A DNA stretch of 64,000 nucleotides from Knoellia aerolata DSM 18566 (GTDB taxonomy: Bacteria > Actinomycetota > Actinomycetes > Actinomycetales > Dermatophilaceae), in NCBI RefSeq assembly GCF_000768695.1, contig NZ_AVPL01000014.1, positions 1 to 64,000 of the forward strand. The letters run 5' to 3'. Position numbers and translations under genes: made by a program. The notes under the pieces are model-generated. The model searched no databases, had not been told where the DNA came from, and saw only the letters and a program-made list of their open reading frames with translations. Shown here piece after piece: positions 14,669 to 22,682 of the stretch. Position 1 is the stretch's first letter; each line of letters begins with the position of its first letter.

Positions 14669-16963
14669 ATGGCCACCCAGGTGGACAACGTCCAGCAGCA
14701 CGACCAAGAGGTCGAACTCGCGATCGGGGGGATGACCTGCGCATCGTGCGCCGCGCGCATCGAGAAGAAACTCAACAAGATGCCCGGTGTCAGCGCCACC
14801 GTGAACTACGCCACCGAGAAGGCCAAGGTTCACTACGGGTCGGAGGTCGCCCCCGCTGATCTCATCGCCACCGTCCAGGCCACCGGGTACACAGCGTCGG
14901 TTCCTGCCCCCCAACGGGCTCAAGAGGCAGTGGAGGACACGGGGCAGTCGGCCAAGGACCAAGAGGCTGACACCTGGCGGCAGCGGCTGACCGTGTCCGC
15001 TGTCTTGACGCTCCCCGTGCTGTTGATGTCGATGATTCCAGCCCTCCAGTTCGACAACTGGCAGTGGCTGTCACTGACGCTTGCGTCGCCCGTCGTCGTC
15101 TGGGGCGCGTTGCCCTTCCACCGGGCCGCGTGGACCAATCTTCGGCACCGAGCCGCCACGATGGACACCCTGATCTCCGTGGGCGTGGGGGCCGCATGGT
15201 TGTGGTCCCTATGGGCGCTGTTCTTCACGCATGCCGGGATGACGGGCATGCGGATGCCGTTCGACCTGCTTCCGAGCCGGTCCGACGCTGCGGCAGAGTC
15301 CCACATCTACCTGGAGGTCGCCGCGGCTGTCACCACGTTCATTGTGGCCGGTCGCTACTTCGAGGCTCGCGCCAAGCGCACCTCCGGCGCTGCCCTTCGC
15401 GCACTCCTCGATATGGGAGCCAAGGACGTCGCCGTACTGCGCGACAGTCCATCGGGTCCCACCGAAGTTCGCATTCCCGTGAGTCAACTGAGCGTGGGCG
15501 ACCGGTTCGTCGTCCGCCCGGGCGAGAAGATCGCCACTGACGGCCAGGTCGAGTTCGGCCGGTCCGCTGTGGACGCGTCCATGCTGACCGGCGAGTCCGT
15601 GCCGGTTGAGGCCGGTCCGGGAGATCCAGTTGTCGGCGCCACCGTTAACGCGGGCGGGAGACTCGTGGTGCGCGCCACTCGCATCGGCTCTGACACCCAA
15701 CTGGCGCAGATGGCTCGGCTCGTCGAGGACGCCCAGAACGGGAAGGCCGAGGTTCAGCGCCTCGCGGACCGCGTGTCCGCCGTGTTCGTCCCGATCGTCA
15801 TCGGCCTGTCGCTGCTCACGCTTGCCGCCTGGCTGGTCACTGGCAGTTCGGTCACAGCAGCGTTCACGGCGGCCGTGGCCGTGCTCATCATCGCGTGCCC
15901 CTGCGCCCTCGGGTTGGCCACTCCGACCGCGCTTCTCGTCGGGACCGGTCGAGGCGCCCAACTCGGCATCCTCATCAAGGGCCCACAGATCTTGGAGTCC
16001 ACGCGACGGGTCGACACGATCGTTCTCGACAAGACGGGGACCGTCACGACGGGGCACATGGCAGTAGCCGACGTGCACGTGACGGCCACCGAAGACCTTC
16101 AGACCGTTCTCGCGATCGCGGGGCCGTTGGAGCACGCCTCCGAGCACCCGATTGCACGGGCGATCGCCGCGCACTCGAAGGACGCCGGGGTCGACCTTGT
16201 TCAGGTCGAGGACTTCACCAACCACGGCGGGCACGGAGTCTCCGGCTCGGTGAACGGCCATGCAGCCATGGTGGGCCGGGGCTCATGGCTCACCAAGGAA
16301 TGGTCCTTGAGCCTCCCAGTAGACCTGCAGGGCCAGGCCGAGGCCGCTGAGAACGAGGGTCGAACCCCTGTCTGGGTTGCTTGGGACGGCGCCGTTCGCG
16401 CAGTCGTCGTTGTGTCCGACACTGTCAAGGAAACCTCCGCCCAAGCGATCGCTGAACTCCGCGAGTTGGGCTTGCGTCCGGTCTTGCTCACTGGGGACAA
16501 CTCGCGAGCCGCACGCTCGGTTGCCGGGCAGGTCGGCATCGCGGACGTCGACGTGATTGCCGAGGTCCTCCCTGCGGACAAGGTGGAGGTCGTCAAGCGC
16601 CTCCAGGCCGAGGGAGCGGTGGTCGCCATGGTGGGCGACGGAGTCAACGACGCCGCCGCTCTGGCGCAAGCCGACCTGGGCCTGGCCATGGGCACCGGAA
16701 CGGACGTAGCGATCGAGGCCTCCGACCTCACGCTGGTCAGCGGCGACCTGCGGGCAGCACCCGACGCGATCCGGCTCGCACGCGCTACGTTGCGAACGAT
16801 CAAGGGCAACCTCTTCTGGGCGTTCGCCTACAACGTGGCTGCACTACCGCTCGCCGCCGTGGGGCTGCTCAACCCCCTGATCGCAGGCGCAGCCATGGCC
16901 TTCAGTTCCGTGTTCGTCGTCAGCAACAGCCTGAGGTTGCGACGTTTCCGCCCGACGCGCTGA
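14669..16963 (+). CDS. copA: Cu(I)-exporting P-type ATPase CopA
   Basis: This 764-residue P1B-1 ATPase exports Cu(I). One N-terminal metal domain has GMTCASC (C24, C27). The membrane site is C410-P411-C412, TGES is at 307-310, Asp454 in DKTGT is phosphorylated, SEHPIARAI holds the HP motif, and [12 protein letters not shown] the hinge. All key residues are present and length is normal. The ATG at 14,669 has GGAAGGA upstream; an in-frame start 75 bases earlier overlaps the chaperone gene. It is the last gene of csoR-copZ-copA and differs from the CPD ATPase at 7,973 in metal site and N-terminus. Confidence 0.95.
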   Translation: MATQVDNVQQHDQEVELAIGGMTCASCAARIEKKLNKMPGVSATVNYATEKAKVHYGSEVAPADLIATVQATGYTASVPAPQRAQEAVEDTGQSAKDQEADTWRQRLTVSAVLTLPVLLMSMIPALQFDNWQWLSLTLASPVVVWGALPFHRAAWTNLRHRAATMDTLISVGVGAAWLWSLWALFFTHAGMTGMRMPFDLLPSRSDAAAESHIYLEVAAAVTTFIVAGRYFEARAKRTSGAALRALLDMGAKDVAVLRDSPSGPTEVRIPVSQLSVGDRFVVRPGEKIATDGQVEFGRSAVDASMLTGESVPVEAGPGDPVVGATVNAGGRLVVRATRIGSDTQLAQMARLVEDAQNGKAEVQRLADRVSAVFVPIVIGLSLLTLAAWLVTGSSVTAAFTAAVAVLIIACPCALGLATPTALLVGTGRGAQLGILIKGPQILESTRRVDTIVLDKTGTVTTGHMAVADVHVTATEDLQTVLAIAGPLEHASEHPIARAIAAHSKDAGVDLVQVEDFTNHGGHGVSGSVNGHAAMVGRGSWLTKEWSLSLPVDLQGQAEAAENEGRTPVWVAWDGAVRAVVVVSDTVKETSAQAIAELRELGLRPVLLTGDNSRAARSVAGQVGIADVDVIAEVLPADKVEVVKRLQAEGAVVAMVGDGVNDAAALAQADLGLAMGTGTDVAIEASDLTLVSGDLRAAPDAIRLARATLRTIKGNLFWAFAYNVAALPLAAVGLLNPLIAGAAMAFSSVFVVSNSLRLRRFRPTR

Positions 16964-17049
16964 AGCCGCAAGCCCGGCCGTACGCAAGGCATCTCCAGGC
17001 ACGCACGTCGATCTCGTACGACGCGCAGAAACGGGGAAGCCCAGCGGGA

Positions 17050-18219
17050 TCAGGCGTGCCGGGAACCCTGCAGCACCCGCTGTTGCGTCCAAGCGGCGAG
17101 CACCGTCGTCACCGGCACGGCCGCGATCAGCCCCAGAGTGCCGACAACACTTCGGGCAATCTCCTGCGCGATCACCTGGTCCGTAACACTCCCGCCCAAT
17201 GAATCACCGCCAGCAACGATGAGGATCAGCAGCGGCAACGACGAACCGGCATACGCGAGAACGATCGTGTTCACGACGGAGGCGATGTGGGACCGTCCGA
17301 CGCGCTCAGCGGCGCGGTACAGGTCCTTGAAGCCGTAGGCCGGGTTTGCCTCGGCGAGTTCGGTGACGGTCGCGGCCTGAGTGACCGTGACGTCGTCCAG
17401 GACCCCTAGTGACCCGATGACGATGCCAGCGAGCAGCAGCCCCTGCATGTTGATCTGCAAAGAGAGCCCAACGGACGTCGAGATGTCGTCGGTCATGCCG
17501 GTGAGGTGCATGGCCGAGACTGTGGCCGACGAGATCACCCCTGTCAGGGTCAGGCTGATGAGCGTTCCCAGCACGGCCACAGTGGTCGAGAGTGAGAATC
17601 CGTGTGTCAGGTAGAGCACGATGAGCATGATCGCGGCGGAACCGACGATGGCCACGAGGAGCGGCGACTCCCCGCCGAGGATGGCTGGGACCACGAAGTA
17701 GACGAGCAGCGCGAACGTCACGACGAGCCCTGCCAGAGCGGACACTCCGCGCCATCGAGCGAAGGCTACGAGGGCAAGGGCGAACGCAATGGCGAGGACC
17801 CAGAGCGGTCTTTCGCGCTGGTGGTCCACGACCGCGTACTCACCCCCCTCGGGGGAGGAAAGACGCAGGAGAACCACGTCCTCGCCCTCTCGGATGGGGG
17901 GCGCACCAGGCCCCGTGGGCAGTGGGGCCTCGATGACGTCACCCTTGGACCCCTCAGTGAGCCGAACCTGCACCGTGCCGCACCGATCAGTGCCGGGCTG
18001 ACCCTCCGGGCATGGCCCGGTCTCGACGGCAACGACACGACCATTTGTTTGCTCGCCTTGGGCCGCTTGTTCCGGATTGATGGCCTCGCCAGAGGGCCAG
18101 AGCCAGATGATGGCGGCGAGAGTGGTGAGGGCAATGGGCAAGATCACGGCGATGGCCAGCGCCCGCATCGAGGCCGAGTCGCCCTGTCTGCGACGTGCGT
18201 GGTGTGCACCCATGGGCAT
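17050..18219 (-). CDS. YibE/F-family membrane protein
   Basis: This 389-residue protein has one N-terminal membrane segment, an extracytoplasmic region of about 90 residues with a Cys pair (GPCPEGQPGTDRCG), and then about seven membrane segments. The core GIVIGSLGVLDDVTVTQAATV is the YibE/F signature. The function of the family is unknown. AAGGAG lies before two possible ATG codons (18,219 and 18,213); the second is better spaced. It converges with copA. A CopR-type repeat sits about 108 bases upstream in the same orientation, which ties this protein to the copper response. Confidence 0.85.
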   Translation of the reverse strand: MPMGAHHARRRQGDSASMRALAIAVILPIALTTLAAIIWLWPSGEAINPEQAAQGEQTNGRVVAVETGPCPEGQPGTDRCGTVQVRLTEGSKGDVIEAPLPTGPGAPPIREGEDVVLLRLSSPEGGEYAVVDHQRERPLWVLAIAFALALVAFARWRGVSALAGLVVTFALLVYFVVPAILGGESPLLVAIVGSAAIMLIVLYLTHGFSLSTTVAVLGTLISLTLTGVISSATVSAMHLTGMTDDISTSVGLSLQINMQGLLLAGIVIGSLGVLDDVTVTQAATVTELAEANPAYGFKDLYRAAERVGRSHIASVVNTIVLAYAGSSLPLLILIVAGGDSLGGSVTDQVIAQEIARSVVGTLGLIAAVPVTTVLAAWTQQRVLQGSRHA

Positions 18220-18326
18220 TGGCTCCTTGAAGGATCGGTGCCGGTCCAGGTTCAGGGCGTCGGCCGGGTCGATGCTAGAGGCGCGCTGACTGGTACCGGT
18301 CGTGCAAGAGCCTTCCCGGCTCGGAT

Positions 18327-18342
18327 CTTCGTGGAATCTTCA
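18327..18342 (-). promoter_or_regulatory. CopR-type direct repeat, site F
   Basis: On the minus strand this reads TGAAGATTCCACGAAG; one base of the second half-site differs from the consensus. It lies upstream of the YibE/F gene on the same strand. Confidence 0.5.
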
Positions 18343-18557
18343 TGGCTGGGCAGTCACGTGCCTGATGACGCTGCGCCCAGGGTGACCACAAGCACCGTTC
18401 AGGGCGCGGCGTCGAGCGGAAGTGAAGTGAGTTCGGTGACGCCGAAGACGTCCTTTCGAGCGCCCCTCGCTCGCCAATGAGGGTGGAGGCGAGTCAGCCA
18501 CGGCTTTCGAGGCCGATGCTCGGGTGGGTGGACAGGTGACGCGGCCTCATGCTTGCA

Positions 18558-18575
18558 TGTAGTCAATGCACTACA
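18558..18575. promoter_or_regulatory. Inverted repeat in a long intergenic stretch
   Basis: TGTAGT and ACTACA are inverted arms around 6 bases. This is the only clear structure, besides CopR site F, in the 650 bases without a supported gene between 18,220 and 18,870. It could be an operator for the following two-gene unit, but it lies about 300 bases before it. Confidence 0.3.
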
Positions 18576-18870
18576 CCTCTGGAGCGAGAACCATGTCACT
18601 TCACGGTTACGGGCTGAACCTCGTGGGCGTAGTACCGCTCGGATCAAAACGAGCGTCGACGCGCCCACCTGCCCAATCCCAACCCGCCGCGCCCTATCCG
18701 AACACCCCATCGCCAAGCAGGAAGGCGATGCCCACCACCGACTTCTTGAAGTGCGACCCCCGGGCGCCCGCCAGCGGCCCTTGTCAGCGTGTTGCACGAA
18801 CGCCCCGTTCGACGGTCGAGCCGCCATCGCCCGCTGGCTCAGCGCCAGGCTTCGACACGCCGGAACGCTC

Positions 18871-19401
18871 ATGACAGTAGAACCCTGGAGCGCACGTCTA
18901 GCGCCAGAGCGGCTGGACGCACTCCGCCTCCTGGTAGCCCTGCATCCTGCAGCGTCCGAATCGCACCTGACGGCCCAAGCCGCTCACTACATGCTGGCAC
19001 GCACCCTCGCCGACATCACAGACCTCGACGAAGCCTCGATCACAGCGATCGTGGCCACACTGCGCTCTCTGTGGGACGACGCCGACAACGGCTCCGAGCA
19101 GACGCTCCCATTGGCACTCGAACGGACGCTGCAGGCTCCGCTGAACGGCGCATACATTCACGCGATGCTGGCCGGGGCAGTCCTTCGGTCCCACGAGACA
19201 CTCACACGCATGCAGGAAGCGGACTCGGCCGCGACCGGGTTCACCCCAGCACAAGTCGAGGCGCAACGGCGTGACGCCGCTATGACTATCCGAGCCTTCT
19301 GCGCTTGGGAACGGGCCACGGGCTTTGCTCCACCGGCGGAAACCGGCCGTCAGAACGGTGATGGACCCTGGAGATCTGGTGAGAACGACGGTCAGTCATG
19401 A
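18871..19401 (+). CDS. Helical protein of unknown function, partner of NYN gene
   Basis: This 176-residue protein is rich in Ala, Leu and Arg and looks all-helical, with no membrane segment or signal peptide and an unstructured Gly/Asn-rich tail. I do not recognise it. The ATG at 18,871 follows no strong ribosome site; the same frame is open for about 300 bases upstream, but that part reads like non-coding sequence. Its last codons overlap the start of the NYN-domain gene (ATGA-type), so the two are translated together and may form one functional pair. Confidence 0.6.
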   Translation: MTVEPWSARLAPERLDALRLLVALHPAASESHLTAQAAHYMLARTLADITDLDEASITAIVATLRSLWDDADNGSEQTLPLALERTLQAPLNGAYIHAMLAGAVLRSHETLTRMQEADSAATGFTPAQVEAQRRDAAMTIRAFCAWERATGFAPPAETGRQNGDGPWRSGENDGQS

Positions 19402-19850
19402 CGGACGTGGCTCCCGCGCCGAGAGCCTCCCCTCGACAGGCCGCGGACCACGCCCTGCTCTGGGACCTGGACAACGTCACCCTTGGTCGCGAAGGCAACG
19501 AGCGGTTGGCCCGAACGATCTTGCAGATCTGCGCTGCAACGGACCATCTTTACGCGGCCTGTCACCGTCGGACGTGGCTTCAGCACCGCGGACTGTTGGG
19601 GCCATTCGGCATCACGGTCCTAAGCGGCGGCACTCGCCGCCAAGGAGCGGATCACCTGCTGCTGGAGCGCGCCAATGGCCTCGCGGCCGCAGGAGTCTCT
19701 CGCTTCTTCTTGGCCAGCAACGACGGGGACTTCGCGCGACTCCCCGCAGCCTGCACGATCACAGTGCTCACCCTCGCCCCGGACAGCGTTGCTAGGCGCC
19801 TGTTTGGACGTGCGACCAGTGTCATCACCCTGCCGAAGACCGGCATCTGA
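19398..19850 (+). CDS. NYN/PIN-like nuclease-domain protein
   Basis: This 150-residue protein has the acidic signatures of NYN (PIN-like) domains: LLWDLDNV near residue 20 and FLASNDGDFARL near residue 105. In this fold Asp residues bind Mg2+ or Mn2+ for RNA cleavage. The domain makes up the whole protein, with no added binding domain. It overlaps the upstream gene of unknown function and lies in the accessory part of the window. RNase activity is inferred from the fold, and the target is unknown. Pairing with a small helical partner would suit a toxin-antitoxin or defence role, but that is speculation. Confidence 0.75.
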   Translation: MTDVAPAPRASPRQAADHALLWDLDNVTLGREGNERLARTILQICAATDHLYAACHRRTWLQHRGLLGPFGITVLSGGTRRQGADHLLLERANGLAAAGVSRFFLASNDGDFARLPAACTITVLTLAPDSVARRLFGRATSVITLPKTGI

Positions 19851-19902
19851 GCGCATCGCACTCGGCGCACGCCTGGCCGGGCTCTACCTGTTCGCCGCGT
19901 TG

Positions 19903-20055
19903 ATGACCCGGTTGGCCGAGGCAATGGGCTTGCGCAAGTGTGGGTGCGCGGCCGACTGCTGGTGCAAGAAGCCCGGAATGAGCGCCTTCCGGTGGGTGTT
20001 CCCGCGAGGCCACCGGACCAACTGGCCGGATGACACCCGCCCCTTCGTCAAGTAG
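19903..20055 (+). CDS. Small Cys-rich protein
   Basis: This 50-residue reading frame contains CGCAADCWCKKPG followed by FRWVFPRGHRTNW. The composition, with four Cys close together and a conserved-looking aromatic/basic tail, does not look random and resembles short actinobacterial proteins of unknown function. A TTG directly before the ATG could also serve as start. No ribosome site is obvious. The remaining bases from 20,056 to 20,213 hold no gene I can support. Confidence 0.45.
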   Translation: MTRLAEAMGLRKCGCAADCWCKKPGMSAFRWVFPRGHRTNWPDDTRPFVK

Positions 20056-20213
20056 GTCGGCGCTCCCACCGCCGTCGGTCTAGGGCCAGTGTCGACGCAG
20101 ACACCTTCGCCTCCCCTATGCAGGAAGAAGCACCGGAACAGGCCAACGGCCGGGTCCGGCTTCCACGGGTGTTCTGGGGCAAGTCGAAAGGCCCGTCGAC
20201 CTAAGTGTGGCCA

Positions 20214-20603
20214 TCACAGGTAACGGCATACGTCTTCGGCGCGGCAGTCGGCAGGATTCGCGTTGGCCGCGCCGTCGCGCAGGTGGACCACGGTGTCACG
20301 CAGGGTTCGCAGGTCAGATATCTGGCGATCGAGGTCGGCGATGCGGGTGTTGAGCAGGTCCTGCACGTGCCCGCAGGGCGCGGTGCCCGACTCACGGATG
20401 TCGATGACTTCGCGTATCTGCTTCAAAGTCAGTCCGGCTGCGCGGCCTCTGCGAACGAAGTTGAGCCGGTCGATCGCGTCGTCCTCGTAGTCCCGGTATC
20501 CGCTGCCCGTCCGGTTCGCAGGCGGCAACAGGCCGCTGTCCTCGTAGAAGCGCAGCGCCTTAGTGGACGTGCCGGTTGCTGCGGCCAGTTCTCCGATACG
20601 CAT
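20214..20603 (-). CDS. merR: MerR-family metal-responsive regulator
   Basis: This 129-residue protein has the MerR helix-turn-helix (MRIGELAAATGTSTKALRFYEDSGLL) and a long dimerisation helix. Cysteines at 77 (APCGHV), 120 and 126 could form a mercury-type three-Cys site, although the spacing differs from the classical C82/C117/C126 of Tn501 MerR. It is divergent from the mercuric-reductase-like gene across a typical MerR operator, so Hg2+ is the most likely inducer. Another soft metal cannot be excluded. Confidence 0.85.
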   Translation of the reverse strand: MRIGELAAATGTSTKALRFYEDSGLLPPANRTGSGYRDYEDDAIDRLNFVRRGRAAGLTLKQIREVIDIRESGTAPCGHVQDLLNTRIADLDRQISDLRTLRDTVVHLRDGAANANPADCRAEDVCRYL

Positions 20604-20628
20604 GCCTGAACTCTCTCGTCGTTCGCAC

Positions 20629-20660
20629 TTGACCTTCCAGTGCGGTGGAAGGTCCATCGT
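20629..20660 (+). promoter_or_regulatory. MerR-type promoter/operator
   Basis: TTGACC at 20,629-20,634 is a -35 box. GACCTTCCA (631-639) and TGGAAGGTC (646-654) are perfect inverted arms around 6 bases, placed inside an overlong spacer, as in promoters that MerR proteins activate by DNA distortion. It points to the reductase gene. Confidence 0.75.
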
Positions 20661-20700
20661 TGTCTGGTCACCGCACGCGACGCAACCGAAGGACTCAACC

Positions 20701-22143
20701 GTGACCGCATCAACGGACGACAGCAGCACTGACGCCATCCTGATCGAGAGCAGCGGTGAGTATGACGTGGACCTAGCCGTCATCGGGTCCGGTGGAGCAG
20801 CCATGGCGGCAGGTATCACGGCCCGGAAAGCGGGGCGCAGCGTCGTTCTCATCGAGCGGGGCACCTTGGGCGGGACGTGCGTCAACGTCGGATGTGTGCC
20901 GTCAAAGACGCTCCTGGCGGCGGCCGGGCACCGGCACGCAGCGTTGACGAACCCGTTTGCCGGTGCGCCGACCTCAGCGAGCCGGGTGGACCTCGGTGCT
21001 CTGGTGGCGCAGAAGGACGAACTCATCCATCGGTTGCGCGAGCACAAGTACGCGGAGGTGGCCGAGGCGTGGGACTTCCCCGTCATGGCCGGTGAGGCCC
21101 GGTTCACCGATGGCGAGGTGTTGACCGTGGACGGCAAGCCGTTGCGGGCCCGCGCCTACGTCATCGCATCAGGCTCCCAACCATCGGTTGCCGGTATCTC
21201 CGGTGTCGAGGATGTGGAGTACCTGACCTCGACGACTGCGATGGATCTCGACGCCCTGCCGGAGTCGTTGGTGGTCGTCGGTGGCGGGTACGTGGGCATG
21301 GAGCAGGCCCAGTTGTTCGCCCACCTGGGCGCGAAGGTCACCATCGTGGGACGGTTGGCCCCGAAAGCCGAGGACGAACTGCGCGACGTGATGGCTGAAG
21401 TGTTCTCCGAGGACGGCATCACTGTGATCGAGCACCGGGCGCTGAGCGTTCGGACCACTGACGACGGGCAAGTCATGGTGACTGCGGCTGACGGCAGTGA
21501 AGTGACCGCGCAGCGGCTCCTGGTGGCGACCGGTCGACGGTCTGAGACCGATGCGATGAACTTGGCCGGTGCCGGGGTCGAGACTGACGAGCGGGGCTTC
21601 ATCCGCATCGACGCCCACCAACGCACCAGCAACCCGCGTGTCTTTGCTGCCGGGGACGTGGCCGGGACCCCGCAGTTCGTCTACGTCGCCGCTGCCTCGG
21701 GGCGGGTCGCCGCCAGTAACGCGCTCGACGAGACCCCCGACGGCGCGCAGGGCTCGGTGGACTACACCGGCATGCCTGCCGTGACGTTCACCCGGCCCCA
21801 ACTCGCCTCAGCCGGGCTGACCGAACACCAAGCCATCGAGCAGGGCTACTCGTGCGCCTGCCGCACCCTGTCCCTAGAAGACGTGCCCCGTGCGCTGGTC
21901 AACCGCGACACCCGAGGGGCGATCAAGGTCATCGCCGATGCCTTAACCGGCAGGGTCCTGGGGGTCCACGCAGTGGCGGACGGGGCAGGCGAGATCATGC
22001 TGGCCGCGACCTACGCCATCAAGTCCGGAATGACGGTCGATGACCTCGCTGACACGTGGGCTCCCTACCTGACCACGTCTGAGAGCCTGCGATTGGCCGC
22101 TGGGCTGTTCCGGGGCGACATGCCCACCTCCTGCTGCGCCTGA
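20701..22143 (+). CDS. merA: Mercuric reductase MerA (no N-terminal metal domain)
   Basis: This 480-residue flavoprotein of the pyridine nucleotide-disulfide family reduces Hg2+ to volatile Hg0 with NADPH. The FAD motif VIGSGGAAMAAG, the redox pair GGTCVNVGCVPSK (C60, C65), the NAD(P) motif VVVGGGYVGMEQAQ and the C-terminal vicinal pair C478-C479 that delivers Hg2+ are all present. The N-terminal NmerA domain is absent, as in many actinobacterial MerA proteins. GTG at 20,701 with AAGGA upstream is the best start. No mercury transporter or organomercurial lyase gene accompanies it in the window. Confidence 0.92.
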   Translation: MTASTDDSSTDAILIESSGEYDVDLAVIGSGGAAMAAGITARKAGRSVVLIERGTLGGTCVNVGCVPSKTLLAAAGHRHAALTNPFAGAPTSASRVDLGALVAQKDELIHRLREHKYAEVAEAWDFPVMAGEARFTDGEVLTVDGKPLRARAYVIASGSQPSVAGISGVEDVEYLTSTTAMDLDALPESLVVVGGGYVGMEQAQLFAHLGAKVTIVGRLAPKAEDELRDVMAEVFSEDGITVIEHRALSVRTTDDGQVMVTAADGSEVTAQRLLVATGRRSETDAMNLAGAGVETDERGFIRIDAHQRTSNPRVFAAGDVAGTPQFVYVAAASGRVAASNALDETPDGAQGSVDYTGMPAVTFTRPQLASAGLTEHQAIEQGYSCACRTLSLEDVPRALVNRDTRGAIKVIADALTGRVLGVHAVADGAGEIMLAATYAIKSGMTVDDLADTWAPYLTTSESLRLAAGLFRGDMPTSCCA

Positions 22144-22183
22144 CCCCGCCGCCGTACTTGCGGCGGCACTGTCGGTCCTTGGA

Positions 22184-22617
22184 CTACGGACCCGGAACGG
22201 GATCTCCGCCTTCCAGGTTCACTCCGGCTGCGCTGCAGTCGGTTCGCCCCTCAACGAGGGCTTCAAGGCCAGGAAGTGCGTTGTTGGCTTGCACCGCCAC
22301 TAATCCGCTGGCACGGACGTGCTCGGGGTCGAAGCGCGGGAAGTCTGCGCTGAGTGCCTCAAGGTGCTTAGCCGCCGCAGCGACGATGCCCTCCAACGAC
22401 GCGAACTCGTAGTTTTCGACGCGTTCGCCACGGACCACGGCACGATTCTCAAGGGTGTCCAAGAGGGCAACGGTCCAAGGGTCTCCGGGTCTCCGCTGCA
22501 CTGTCGGCACGCGACGTCGCAGGTTTCGTCGGGGTCACCGTGGACGTACCGGACAACGAGGTCGTGGGGCCAAAGGTCTTCAGGGGGAATCCGCCAGTCG
22601 AGTTCTTCGATGATCAC
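22184..22617 (-). pseudogene. Hypothetical protein gene disrupted by 8-bp duplication
   Basis: Reading from ATG at 22,617, the frame gives MIIEELDWRIPPEDLWPHDL, a Cys cluster (CDVACRQC) and then turns to nonsense at a tandem repeat. A second frame continues with PWTVALLDTLENRAVVRGE to a stop at 22,184. Removing one copy of the repeat joins the two into a single 141-residue protein. The joined product has a CxxxCxxC possible zinc site and an acidic helical C-terminal half. I do not recognise it. It is followed on the same strand by nothing closer than the region before merA's stop, and lies downstream of the exonuclease gene. Confidence 0.65.
22479..22494. repeat. Tandem 8-bp duplication causing a frameshift
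   Basis: GGGTCTCC occurs twice without a gap (22,479-22,486 and 22,487-22,494). The second copy shifts the frame of the surrounding minus-strand gene; losing one copy would restore it. Confidence 0.85.
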
Positions 22618-22682
22618 CGGGCAACCTAACTGGTCACCTCGGCTGCCGCTGGGGTCACACTCCGTCTCTGCCGTGTGTTCGT

